DNA of 64,000 bases from Arthrobacter sp. B6 (GTDB lineage: Bacteria; Actinomycetota; Actinomycetes; Actinomycetales; Micrococcaceae), in the NCBI RefSeq assembly GCF_001663775.1, contig NZ_KV467168.1:2020870-2084869 (forward strand), read 5' to 3'. A model generated the notes under the pieces. It made no database searches. It saw nothing but the letters and a program-made list of their open reading frames with translations, and had not been told where the DNA came from. The position numbers and the translations under genes are program-made. This document shows positions 35,387-43,351 of the stretch, one piece after another. The stretch's first letter is position 1. Every line of letters begins with the position of its first letter.

Positions 35387-36499
35387 ATGTTGACTTCCAA
35401 GACCCCGCGCGCCATCGCCCGCCGCCTGGTTGCCGCGGGCGCCGTCCTGACCCTCGGCACCCTGAGCCTCACCGCTTGCGGCGGGGGTCCCTCCGCCAAC
35501 GCAGGCAATGCCTCCGATGAGAAGGTGGGAGTCTCCCTCATCGTCAAGACCACCACCAACCCTTTCTTCGTTTCCATGCAGGAAGGCGCCAAGAAGGCGG
35601 CCGAAGCAGACGGCGTAGACCTGAAGCTTGCCGCCGGCAAGGCCGACGGTGATGAGGACACGCAGATCCAAGCCATCGAAAACGCCATCTCCAAGGGCGA
35701 CAAGGGAATCCTGATCACCCCGAACGGCCCGTCCGTGGTTGATGCCCTGAAGAAGGCCAAGGACGCCGGGCTCTTTGTCATTGCCCTTGATACCCCGCCG
35801 GACCCCGCGGAGGCCGCAGACATCACCTTCGCCACCGACAACTTCTCTGCCGGAGAACTCATCGGCAAATGGACCGCCGCCCAACTGGACGGCAAGAAAG
35901 CCACCATCGCACTGCTTGACCTGTTTGACGACAAGGTTGTCTCCGTGGACTACAACCGCGACCAGGGCTTCCTCACGGGCATGGGCATCGACACTGCGGA
36001 CGCCAAGAAGAACGGCGACGAAGCCAAGAGCGGGAAGTACACCGGCGGCAAGGGCGGGGACTACGAGATTGTCGGCAACCAGGCCTCCCAGGGTGCCGAG
36101 GACGGCGGGCGCACCGCCATGGAAACCCTCCTGTCCAAGAACCCGAACATCAACGTTGTCTACACCATCAATGAACCTGCCGCGGCAGGCGCTTTCGAGG
36201 CCCTGAAGTCCGCCGGCAAGGAAAAGGACGTGCTGGTGGTCTCCGTGGATGGCGGTTGCACGGGCGTGAACAACGTCAAGTCCGGCGTCATCGGCGCCAC
36301 CGCCCAGCAGTACCCCGTGAAGATGGCCGAACTGGGTGTGAAGGCCATTGTTGACCTCGCCAAGACCGGCAACAAGCCCGCCAACTCCGAGGGCCTGGAC
36401 TTCTTCAACACTGGCGTTGAGCTGGTGACCGACAAGCCGGCCGACGGCGTCAAGAGCATCACCACCGCCGCGGCCTCCGAGATCTGCTGGGGCAAGTAG
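35387..36499 (+). CDS. Sugar ABC transporter substrate-binding lipoprotein (fructose/ribose type)
   Basis: 370 residues. A signal peptide ends in lipobox LTAC, giving an extracellular lipoprotein. [71 protein letters not shown] and [26 protein letters not shown] match the ribose/galactose-binding class, closest in pattern to the fructose-binding FrcB type. AGGAG is 5 nt before the ATG. A hairpin between this gene and the permease gene would let the binding protein be made in excess. Fructose as substrate is inferred from the PfkB kinase and levanase nearby. Confidence 0.88.
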   Translation: MLTSKTPRAIARRLVAAGAVLTLGTLSLTACGGGPSANAGNASDEKVGVSLIVKTTTNPFFVSMQEGAKKAAEADGVDLKLAAGKADGDEDTQIQAIENAISKGDKGILITPNGPSVVDALKKAKDAGLFVIALDTPPDPAEAADITFATDNFSAGELIGKWTAAQLDGKKATIALLDLFDDKVVSVDYNRDQGFLTGMGIDTADAKKNGDEAKSGKYTGGKGGDYEIVGNQASQGAEDGGRTAMETLLSKNPNINVVYTINEPAAAGAFEALKSAGKEKDVLVVSVDGGCTGVNNVKSGVIGATAQQYPVKMAELGVKAIVDLAKTGNKPANSEGLDFFNTGVELVTDKPADGVKSITTAAASEICWGK

Positions 36500-36519
36500 C
36501 CACACAGTTCCACTGCAGG

Positions 36520-36554
36520 GCGGGGAGACCGGATCACGCTATCGGCCTCCCCGC
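36520..36554 (+). terminator. Intercistronic hairpin after the binding-protein gene
   Basis: GCGGGGAGACCG (36520-36531) pairs with CGGCCTCCCCGC (36543-36554) with one mismatch, followed by ACTTCTT. Such hairpins commonly stabilise the upstream message or partly terminate transcription. Confidence 0.55.
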
Positions 36555-36613
36555 ACTTCTTCCACCGGACCAGATCCGCCCCGGCAACCACCCACCGAAG
36601 ATCAGGACTCATC

Positions 36614-37660
36614 ATGACCCAGCAACAGACCGCCGGCCCGCCCAGCGCCGGGCATGCCGACCTGGCGGAGGAATTCCTCGACCGCCAGACGCCCCTCAGC
36701 CGGATACGCAACACCCTGCACCGTTACCCCGCCCTGAGCCCAGCCCTCGTGCTTCTCATCGCGGTGGTCGTGTTCGGCCTGCTCAATGAAAGGTTCCTGC
36801 GGGTCGAAAACCTCTCCCTGATCACCCAGCAGGTCTCCGTCGTCGGCATCCTCGCCATTGCCCAGACACTCATCATCCTCACGGCAGGCATCGACCTCTC
36901 CGTTGGTGCCGTCATGATCCTTTCATCCATGGTCGTGGCCCAGCTCGCCGTCAACGAGGGACTCCCCGGGCCTGTTGCACTGCTTGCAGGCATGATCATG
37001 GGGCTCGCCGCCGGAGCCCTCAACGGCTTCCTTGTCACCAGGTTCCGGCTCCCACCCTTCATCGTCACACTGGGCACGCTGAACATCTTCATCGCCCTGA
37101 CGCTGCTCTACTCCAACGGTGCTACAGTGCGCGGCTCCGCCATGCCGGACTTGCTCACCTGGACCGGAACAACATTCCCGGTGGGTCCGGTCAGGATCTC
37201 CACGGGAGTCGTCGTGATGCTCCTGCTCTACATCGCCATCGCGTTCATCCTCGGCAAAACCGCCTGGGGACGCCATGTCTACGCCGTAGGCGATGACAAG
37301 GAAGCCGCCCGCCTCGCCGGTATCGCCGTGAACAAAGTCCTCATGAGCGTCTACCTCGCCGCCGGCGCAGTCCTGGCAATCGGCGCCTGGATCCAGATCG
37401 GCCGCACCAACGCAGCCAGCCCCAACGCCGGGTTGGACCTGAACCTGGACTCCATCACCGCCGTCGTCATCGGCGGAACCAGCCTCTTCGGCGGACGCGG
37501 CTCCGTCTGGGGGACCCTGCTGGGCGCACTGATCGTGGGCGTGTTCCGCAACGGGCTCTCCCTCGCAGGCCTCGATGTGCTCTACCAGACCCTCGCCGTC
37601 GGCGTCCTCATCATCATCGCTGTGTCCGTGGACCAGTGGATCCGAAAGGTGAAATCATGA
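36614..37660 (+). CDS. Sugar ABC transporter permease (RbsC/FrcC type)
   Basis: 348 residues with about ten membrane segments. LIILTAGIDLSVGAVMILSSMVVA, PPFIVTLGTLNIFIALTLLYSNGATV, GRHVYAVGDDKEAARLAGIAVNKV and ITAVVIGGTSLFGGRGSVWGTLLGALI are hallmarks of RbsC-like permeases. Its TGA overlaps the ATG of the ATPase gene (ATGA), so the two are translationally coupled. It would form the membrane channel for fructose or a related pentose or hexose. Confidence 0.93.
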   Translation: MTQQQTAGPPSAGHADLAEEFLDRQTPLSRIRNTLHRYPALSPALVLLIAVVVFGLLNERFLRVENLSLITQQVSVVGILAIAQTLIILTAGIDLSVGAVMILSSMVVAQLAVNEGLPGPVALLAGMIMGLAAGALNGFLVTRFRLPPFIVTLGTLNIFIALTLLYSNGATVRGSAMPDLLTWTGTTFPVGPVRISTGVVVMLLLYIAIAFILGKTAWGRHVYAVGDDKEAARLAGIAVNKVLMSVYLAAGAVLAIGAWIQIGRTNAASPNAGLDLNLDSITAVVIGGTSLFGGRGSVWGTLLGALIVGVFRNGLSLAGLDVLYQTLAVGVLIIIAVSVDQWIRKVKS

Positions 37661-38451
37661 CCGCCTCCCAACTGGAGTCCACCGGCACGGACGTCCGCCA
37701 GCCAATCCTGCAAGCCAGGAACCTCGTGAAGACCTTCGGCCGGGTGGTGGGGCTCGACGGCGTCAGCCTGGACCTCTACCCCGGCGAGGTCCTGGCAATC
37801 ATCGGCGACAATGGAGCGGGCAAATCCACCCTGATCAAGTGCCTGACCGGCGCCGAAATCCCGGACTCGGGTGAACTGACGGTGTCCGGGCAGCCCGTCC
37901 ACTTCAAGCGCCCGCAGGACGCCCGGGCCCACGGCATCGAAACCGTTTACCAGAACCTCGCCGTCTCACCGGCGCTCGATGTTGCCTCCAACCTGTTCCT
38001 CGGCCGGGAGGAACGCGTGCCCGGACCGCTCGGCAGCATCTTCCGCGTCCTGGATACCAAGGGCATGCGCCGCAAAGCCAAGGAAGAGCTGACGCGGCTC
38101 GGCATCTCCACGCTCCAGGACGTCACGGTGCCGGTGGAGAACCTCTCCGGCGGGCAGCGCCAGGCGGTGGCGGTGGCCCGCGCCGCGGCTTTCGGCTCCA
38201 AAGTGGTTGTGCTGGATGAGCCGACGGCGGCGCTCGGCGTCAGGGAGTCCAACCAGGTCCTGCAGCTGGTCAGGGACCTCCGCGACAGGGGACTGCCCGT
38301 CATCCTGGTCAGCCACAACATGCCGCACGTGTTCGACGTAGCGGACCGGATCCACATCCAACGCCTGGGCAAGTGCGCGGCAACCATCACGCCGAAGTCC
38401 CACACCATGACCGATGCGGTGGCGATCATGACCGGCGCCGCCACCGCCTGA
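37657..38451 (+). CDS. Sugar ABC transporter ATP-binding protein (single domain, FrcA type)
   Basis: 264 residues. Walker A is GDNGAGKSTL, the signature is LSGGQRQAVAVARA, Walker B is KVVVLDEPTAAL, and the switch His is in VILVSHNMPHV. It has one ATPase domain rather than the two fused domains of RbsA, as in FrcA and similar transporters. The start at ATG 37657 overlaps the permease stop. The next gene is the sugar kinase, 97 nt away beyond a strong hairpin. Confidence 0.93.
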   Translation: MTASQLESTGTDVRQPILQARNLVKTFGRVVGLDGVSLDLYPGEVLAIIGDNGAGKSTLIKCLTGAEIPDSGELTVSGQPVHFKRPQDARAHGIETVYQNLAVSPALDVASNLFLGREERVPGPLGSIFRVLDTKGMRRKAKEELTRLGISTLQDVTVPVENLSGGQRQAVAVARAAAFGSKVVVLDEPTAALGVRESNQVLQLVRDLRDRGLPVILVSHNMPHVFDVADRIHIQRLGKCAATITPKSHTMTDAVAIMTGAATA

Positions 38452-38496
38452 CCCTGCATCACCGAAGATCCATCCCCAACCCGATGATCACCAACT

Positions 38497-38529
38497 CCGT
38501 CCGCGGGCCTGCACCAGGCCCGCGGACGG
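38497..38529 (+). terminator. Perfect 15-bp hairpin between ATPase and kinase genes
   Basis: CCGTCCGCGGGCCTG (38497-38511) pairs perfectly with CAGGCCCGCGGACGG (38515-38529) around CAC. No T-run follows, and the kinase start is only 20 nt on, so it may act as a partial terminator, an RNA-stabilising element or a translation control. Confidence 0.5.
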
Positions 38530-38548
38530 CCCCATGAAAGGCGCTCCC

Positions 38549-39514
38549 GTGCACAGCAAATCCCCCGACGTCATCGTCATCGGCGAAGCACTCGTTGACG
38601 TTGTAGCCTCCCCCAATGGCCCAATTGAACATCCGGGCGGCTCACCAATGAACGTGGCCTACGGCCTGGGACGCCTCGACATCGCCACCGCCCTGCTGAC
38701 GTCGCTGGGCCCGGACGCCCGCGGCGAGGCGATCGAGGCGCATCTGCGAAGTGCCGGCGTCGAACTCCTGCCCGGCTCCCGGAACGCAGCGCGCACGGCC
38801 TCCGCCACGGCAACCCTCAATGCGGACGGCTCAGCAGACTACGACTTCGACATCAGCTGGGAACTCCCGGCAGTGGCCCCCGCCCACCTGCCCAAGGTGC
38901 TCCACACCGGATCCATCGCCACGTTCCTGGCACCGGGCGCGACGGCGGTGCGGGCCCTGCTGGAACAGTCCCACCGGGAGTGCATGGTCACCTACGATCC
39001 AAACATCAGGCCCGCCCTGCTGGGCAGCCAGGCCGAGGCCCGCAACATCTTCGAGGACCTCATTCCGCTGACTGATGTGGTCAAGCTCAGCGACGAGGAC
39101 GCAGCCTGGCTGTACCCGGGAGTCACGCTGGAGGCAGCCGCCGAACGGATCCTGCGGCTGGGCGCCGGGCTGGCGGTGGTTACCCGCGGCGGGGAAGGTT
39201 CGTTGTTGGCGACGCCGGCCACCCAGCTTTTCATCCCCGCCATCCGGTCCACGGTGGCGGACACCATCGGCGCGGGCGACTCCTACATGGCGGCCCTGAT
39301 TTATGGTCTGTTGTCCCGCCCCACTGACGGCCTGGGACGGGACGTCCTGGCCAATATCGGGCAGACGGCGTCTAAGGCGGCAGCCATCACCGTGCGTCGG
39401 CCGGGCGCGAACCCGCCCACGGCCGCGGAGCTGGTGGCTGACCTGCCGGAGGCCGCGGTGGACAAGGCGGAGGCGAGCGAAGATGCGACGGCGCCGGCCG
39501 CCGCCGTCGTTTGA
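38549..39514 (+). CDS. PfkB-family sugar kinase, probable fructokinase
   Basis: 321 residues. The N-terminal DVIVIGEALVDVV with HPGGSPMNVAYGLGRL is PfkB signature 1. VADTIGAGDSYMAALIYGLL is signature 2, with the catalytic Asp in GAGDS. VTYDPNIRP and VKLSDEDAAWLYPG match fructokinases and ribokinases. It would phosphorylate the imported sugar, most likely fructose to fructose-6-phosphate. I prefer GTG 38549, which has AAAGGCG 4-6 nt upstream; ATG 38534 in the same frame lacks a ribosome site. It closes the fructose operon. The C-terminus has an Ala/Glu-rich tail (about 300-321). Confidence 0.88.
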   Translation: MHSKSPDVIVIGEALVDVVASPNGPIEHPGGSPMNVAYGLGRLDIATALLTSLGPDARGEAIEAHLRSAGVELLPGSRNAARTASATATLNADGSADYDFDISWELPAVAPAHLPKVLHTGSIATFLAPGATAVRALLEQSHRECMVTYDPNIRPALLGSQAEARNIFEDLIPLTDVVKLSDEDAAWLYPGVTLEAAAERILRLGAGLAVVTRGGEGSLLATPATQLFIPAIRSTVADTIGAGDSYMAALIYGLLSRPTDGLGRDVLANIGQTASKAAAITVRRPGANPPTAAELVADLPEAAVDKAEASEDATAPAAAVV

Positions 39515-39535
39515 GGGACCGGTCAGTAGACAGTT

Positions 39536-39581
39536 CGTCAACTAATGTTGACGCACCTCCATTCGTCAACTAATGTTGACG
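39536..39581. promoter_or_regulatory. Two identical palindromic operators upstream of a tiny HTH gene
   Basis: CGTCAACTAATGTTGACG occurs at 39536-39553 and 39564-39581, 28 bp apart centre to centre. Each has perfect CGTCAAC/GTTGACG arms around TAAT. They lie just before the 66-codon HTH gene, so autoregulation is the simple reading. Confidence 0.7.
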
Positions 39582-39591
39582 AATGGAGGTG
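39554..39591 (+). promoter_or_regulatory. Perfect 17-bp hairpin sequestering the Shine-Dalgarno of the HTH gene
   Basis: CACCTCCATTCGTCAAC (39554-39570) pairs perfectly with GTTGACGAATGGAGGTG (39575-39591) around a TAAT loop. The 3' arm holds GGAGGTG, the ribosome site for ATG 39598, and the 5' arm holds its anti-SD CACCTCC. If transcription starts upstream of 39554, the ribosome site would be hidden. Confidence 0.65.
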
Positions 39592-39597
39592 GAGCGG

Positions 39598-39798
39598 ATG
39601 AAGACACTCGTTGCGTCGATGGACGGAAAGGGACCCGCGGAAGGACTGTATGCGGTCGCCGAACTGCAGAAGGAAGTGGGGAGGGCAGAAGCTTCCCTGG
39701 TCCGCAAGGCACGGCAGGCAGGACTTTCCTGGGAGGCCATCGCGTTGTGCTTGGGCGTGAGCAAGCAGGCGGTCCACCGCAAATACGGTAAGCAGTAG
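39598..39798 (+). CDS. Tiny helix-turn-helix protein (66 aa), probable autoregulator
   Basis: 66 residues from ATG 39598, with an excellent GGAGGTGGAG 3-4 nt upstream; an ATG at 39583 lies inside that site's hairpin and is unlikely. Residues 17-42 form an amphipathic helix (YAVAELQKEVGRAEASLVRKARQAG). Residues 43-63, SWEAIALCLGVSKQAVHRKYG, form a helix-turn-helix like those of short actinobacterial HTH proteins and of domains fused to Clp N-terminal repeats. There is no effector domain. The two operators and the hairpin upstream suggest control of its own synthesis at DNA and perhaps RNA level. Its wider targets are unknown. Confidence 0.78.
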   Translation: MKTLVASMDGKGPAEGLYAVAELQKEVGRAEASLVRKARQAGLSWEAIALCLGVSKQAVHRKYGKQ

Positions 39799-39867
39799 TT
39801 GCCCTGAAGGGCGTTGGCGGATCTGGGGGCGGCAGCCCCCGGCCATCACAGATTCAGGGTGGCCGGA

Positions 39868-40731
39868 TCAGCCGTTGCCACGTCCGCGGAACAGGAGCGC
39901 GCCCGCGTTGGCCATCACTATCAGTCCAATCCCGCACCACTGCGGCGCCCCCAGGTCCTCCCGGAGCGCGAGCGCACCAATCAGGGCTGCGAAGACGGGG
40001 TTGATACTCATCAGGACGCCAAAGACATTGGCCGGGACCCGGCGCAAGGCAACCAGGTCGGCAAGGTAGGGCACCACCGAGGCGAGCACCCCGGCGCCGA
40101 CGGCGCAGATAACAGCGAAGGGCTCCGGCGGCCGGGCCACAAAAATCACCGCCGCCACGGGCAGGAACAACAGCGCGGAGACGCCAGTGGCAGCGGCAGT
40201 GCCCTGCACTCCAGGGATCCGCCGGCCCACCGTGCGGTTGAGGAGGATGTAGGCCGCCCAACTGCAGGCCGCGATAAGGCCCAGGGCAATTCCGAAGTAG
40301 TCGGTCGAGGGTTCTGGCTGGGTGATTGCCACAACGCCCGCCCCGGCGAGGACTGCGCAGACTGCGCCGGACCTGTTCCGGCTGCTGAGCAGCGCCACGG
40401 CGAGGGGCCCGAGGAATTCGAGCGTGACGGCCAACCCCAGCCCCACGCGCTGGATGGCCGAGTACAAGGACAGGTTCATGGTCCCGAAGACCACTGCCAG
40501 GAGCAGCACCGGCCACCACTGCTGCCGGGTAAGGGCCCCCAGCCGCGGCCTGACGAGGGGAAGCAGCACCGCGGCGGCAACAAGCTGGCGCACCGCCACC
40601 ACGCCCACGGGCCCCATGACCGGAAAGGCGAGTGAGCCGCTGGCCGCGCCCAACTGATTGGACAAGGCACTGGCCACGAGGGTAGCCGCGCCGGCCTTGC
40701 CCGCCACCTTGGGCGAATCTCCGTCTGTCAT
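39868..40731 (-). CDS. DMT superfamily transporter (EamA/RhtA-like)
   Basis: 287 residues with about ten membrane segments in two EamA repeats. VAVRQLVAAAVLLPLVRPRLGALT, NLSLYSAIQRVGLGLAVTLEFLGPLAVALLSSR and LALREDLGAPQWCGIGLIVMANAGAL match RhtA-type exporters of amino acids and other small metabolites. Start ATG 40731 (MTDGDSPK). It is divergent from a LysR gene with 85 bp between starts, the usual layout of a transporter and its regulator. The substrate is not evident. Confidence 0.88.
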   Translation of the reverse strand: MTDGDSPKVAGKAGAATLVASALSNQLGAASGSLAFPVMGPVGVVAVRQLVAAAVLLPLVRPRLGALTRQQWWPVLLLAVVFGTMNLSLYSAIQRVGLGLAVTLEFLGPLAVALLSSRNRSGAVCAVLAGAGVVAITQPEPSTDYFGIALGLIAACSWAAYILLNRTVGRRIPGVQGTAAATGVSALLFLPVAAVIFVARPPEPFAVICAVGAGVLASVVPYLADLVALRRVPANVFGVLMSINPVFAALIGALALREDLGAPQWCGIGLIVMANAGALLFRGRGNG

Positions 40732-40816
40732 GTACGCAGTGTGCTTCGATGTTGCGAATCCGCCCAATGCATTCGCTGGGATACTTATACGCCCGGCGCA
40801 TGAATAGACTGGCCGC

Positions 40817-41686
40817 ATGGATTTAGAGTTGCGTCAGCTCCGATGCCTCGCGGCCCTGCTGGAGGCGGGCACTTTCACGGATGCCGCCATTGACCTGGGA
40901 ATATCGCAGGCCGCCGTGTCGCGCAACATCGCAGCTCTGGAGCGCACACTGGGCGTCCGCCTGGTGCACCGGACCACCCGGAGCGTTGCGCTGACCGAGG
41001 CTGGGGAACGGGCTATGGTCCATCTCCGCCGCGCGCTCGGCGCCCTGGACGAACTGGTCCGCGAAGCAGGTTCACAGGCGGGGACCGTGCGCGTCGGCTA
41101 CGCGTGGTCCGCCCTGGGCGAGCACACCACGGACTTCCAGCGCCGATGGGCGGCAGCATTCCCGGACACGGAACTGGAGCTCGTGCGGAACAACACGCCG
41201 ACGGCGGGACTCAACGAGGGCACCGCCGACCTCGCCATCCTGCGCCGTACGCCGGACGCCGCCGCCGGCATCGACTGCGCGTTGGTAGGCGAGGAAAAGC
41301 GCTACTGTGCCATGAGTTCGGACGACCCGCTTGCCGGCAGGCGGTCGGTGACCCTGGGTCAGGTGGGGCAATCCGCTCTGGCGCTGGACACCCGGACCGG
41401 GAGCACCACTAAGGACCTGTGGCCCCCGGGCAGCCAGCCGGAAAAGTTCGTCCCCATCCGCGACGTCGACGACTGGCTGACGCTGATCGGCAGCGGCAGG
41501 GCGCGCGGCATCACCGCGGCCTCTACGGCACACCAGTACCGGCGCCGCGGAGTGGTCTACCGGCCAGTGCGCGATGCGCCGCCGGTTGCTGTCCTCCTGG
41601 CCTGGTCCAGGGCGGAACCCCCGCGGGAGCGGCAAAGAGTCATCGACCTGTTGGCGGCACTGTACGGCGCAGGGCCCTCCGACTGA
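40817..41686 (+). CDS. LysR-family transcriptional regulator
   Basis: 289 residues. An N-terminal winged HTH (LRQLRCLAALLEAGTFTDAAIDLGISQAAVSRNIAALERTLGVRLVHRTTRSVALTEAGE) is followed by a LysR substrate-binding domain (VRVGYAWSALGEHTTDF, NEGTADLAILRR, VDDWLTLIGSGRARGI). Divergent from the DMT transporter, which it probably activates. Stop and downstream GAF-ANTAR gene converge with 41 nt between. Confidence 0.9.
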   Translation: MDLELRQLRCLAALLEAGTFTDAAIDLGISQAAVSRNIAALERTLGVRLVHRTTRSVALTEAGERAMVHLRRALGALDELVREAGSQAGTVRVGYAWSALGEHTTDFQRRWAAAFPDTELELVRNNTPTAGLNEGTADLAILRRTPDAAAGIDCALVGEEKRYCAMSSDDPLAGRRSVTLGQVGQSALALDTRTGSTTKDLWPPGSQPEKFVPIRDVDDWLTLIGSGRARGITAASTAHQYRRRGVVYRPVRDAPPVAVLLAWSRAEPPRERQRVIDLLAALYGAGPSD

Positions 41687-41727
41687 CGGAATGGGCCAAG
41701 ACCCTTGGCGGCATGCGGGCCGGGCAG

Positions 41728-42480
41728 CTATTCGTCGAAGTGTGTGACGGCTCCAGCGGTACCGGACAAGGCCGCCACCACCTCGGACGCCACATCGTGG
41801 AGCTTGATGTTGCGGGTGTTGGAGGCGCGCAGGAGGACCTTGAACGCAGCGGGCTGGCTGCACTTGTTCCTGGCCATGATCGCGCCGGTGGCCAGGTCGA
41901 TGACCGTCCTGGACTCCATCGCGGCCTTCAGTTCATCGCGGGTGTCCTCCAGCCGCGCCATCTTCAGCACCAGCCGAAGGCCCTTGGATGCCTGTTCGGC
42001 AAAGGCAGCCGCCCTGTCGATACGCCTTCCGTCGAATGCGTTGGGCAAAGGACTGTACAGGTTCAGCACTGCCTTGTTGGGACTCTCCAGGACCAACGGG
42101 ATGCACAGCGCCGACAGGAAACCGCTTCCGGCCACCGCCCGGTTGAATTGGGGCCAGCGTTCCTCCAGCCGCAGGTCCAGGACGAGCGCTATGGCCTTGC
42201 AGTCGCGTGCCGCGATGCCCGGACCCTGCCCGCAAGCGTCCTCCGCGCGGACCACGCGGCGTGCGAGTGCATCGCTGCCGGCTACGGTGCTGGACTTTCT
42301 GCTCCGCACCAGCGAAATGCCGCAGGATACCTGATCGTCCCGGGTGCTGAGCCGCCCGGCCGCATATGCGGCCAAATCCCCCAGCACTTTCTCCATGCAC
42401 GGGTTTCCCAATACAAGGTCCTGAAGGTGCAGTGCAACATCGGTGAAAACTTCGTCGTTTGAGACCTTTGCGGCTACCAA
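41728..42480 (-). CDS. GAF and ANTAR domain-containing RNA-binding regulator
   Basis: 250 residues. Residues 15-175 form a GAF-like sensor (VSCGISLVRSRKSSTVAGSD, GFLSALCIPLVLESPNKAVLNLYS). Residues 185-240, ELKAAMESRTVIDLATGAIMARNKCSQPAAFKVLLRASNTRNIKLHDVASEVV, form an ANTAR domain, which binds tandem hairpins in RNA to prevent termination. The C-terminus THFDE is nearly identical to that of the paralog at 57453 (THFDH). The start is TTG 42480 with a GGGGGG run upstream, so the exact start is uncertain. No operon partner. Confidence 0.85.
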   Translation of the reverse strand: MVAAKVSNDEVFTDVALHLQDLVLGNPCMEKVLGDLAAYAAGRLSTRDDQVSCGISLVRSRKSSTVAGSDALARRVVRAEDACGQGPGIAARDCKAIALVLDLRLEERWPQFNRAVAGSGFLSALCIPLVLESPNKAVLNLYSPLPNAFDGRRIDRAAAFAEQASKGLRLVLKMARLEDTRDELKAAMESRTVIDLATGAIMARNKCSQPAAFKVLLRASNTRNIKLHDVASEVVAALSGTAGAVTHFDE

Positions 42481-42811
42481 TGTCCCCCCTGAACATAACG
42501 CAAGCCAAAAACCGGCCTCAACGCTATCGGCCGGCTGCCGCCCCCGCGGTCATTGAAGCTTACTCCTGGCGTGGATTGTGCGGAATAGCTGATTGCGCTC
42601 GGTGTCAGCGGCGAAGAGGGCTTGGGCATTCGTCTTTCCCCGGGAAGCACTGATCGCACGGGGTGTTGTGTCCAGGGACTTTGTGGGTGGAAAGCGCGCC
42701 ATGCGTGTCTACCCGCCCTGGCCCGCCCCCCTTCCTCGGGAATCCACCGGGTTACTCCACCGTTAACCATATGCACGGGAGAAACATCCCCGAGCCCTGG
42801 AGAAGGACGGA
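42481..42811. other. Intergenic region between divergent GAF-ANTAR and hexapeptide-repeat genes
   Basis: About 330 bp with no convincing gene on either strand. Frames here lack ribosome sites and protein-like composition. It must hold two divergent promoters, but I cannot pick either with confidence. Confidence 0.5.
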
Positions 42812-43273
42812 ATGAGCAGGCAGATTGAAGCAGTGGAGGACGAAGCCGGCAGGGTCATCCGGTATCGGCGGCACGCCAACGGAGGGGGCTTTGTTGGGCC
42901 GGGTGCCTACGTCGCTGAAAGTGCGCGTCTGGGACCCATGACCTACGTCGAGCCGGGAGCGCGGATCGGTTCCGGCTCACGGGTAGGCCACGGCAGCTGG
43001 ATCGACCGCCAGGCGCAGGTGGGCGAACGCACTGTCATCGGCGACGGCGTGCGGGTAGGCCACGGAACGGTCATAGGCAACCGTGTCCACATCGGCAGCC
43101 ACTCACGCATCGGCGCCGGTGTGGTCATCGAGCACGGCACCAGTGTGAATGCCGACAGCACGATTCCCGACGGCGGCCGCATCGCCGCCGAGCCACGGCG
43201 CAGGCCCCGCGCAGCGCCTGCAAAGCGCACCCAGCCGCGGCCGCGGAAGCCCCAGAACCGGCAGGCGGCTTAA
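42812..43273 (+). CDS. Left-handed beta-helix (hexapeptide repeat) protein
   Basis: 153 residues. Residues 30-110 are about twelve hexapeptide repeats of the form (I/V)G-x-x-(S/T/H)-x (ARIGSGSRVGHGSWI, TVIGDGVRVGHGTVIGNRV). These build a left-handed beta-helix, as in acyltransferases of the LpxA/LpxD class and gamma-carbonic anhydrases. The protein is too short for a full LpxD and lacks a recognisable catalytic His arrangement. The last 25 residues are basic and Pro/Arg-rich, perhaps for binding nucleic acid or envelope polymer. AGAAGGACGG precedes the ATG. Function unknown. Confidence 0.72.
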   Translation: MSRQIEAVEDEAGRVIRYRRHANGGGFVGPGAYVAESARLGPMTYVEPGARIGSGSRVGHGSWIDRQAQVGERTVIGDGVRVGHGTVIGNRVHIGSHSRIGAGVVIEHGTSVNADSTIPDGGRIAAEPRRRPRAAPAKRTQPRPRKPQNRQAA

Positions 43274-43351
43274 GCCGGGTTTCGGGCAGTGGCCCGCGGC
43301 GCCGTCGTCGGCACCTTTCCGCCCAAGGGCCCCATTGCCGCGCTCCGCGGG

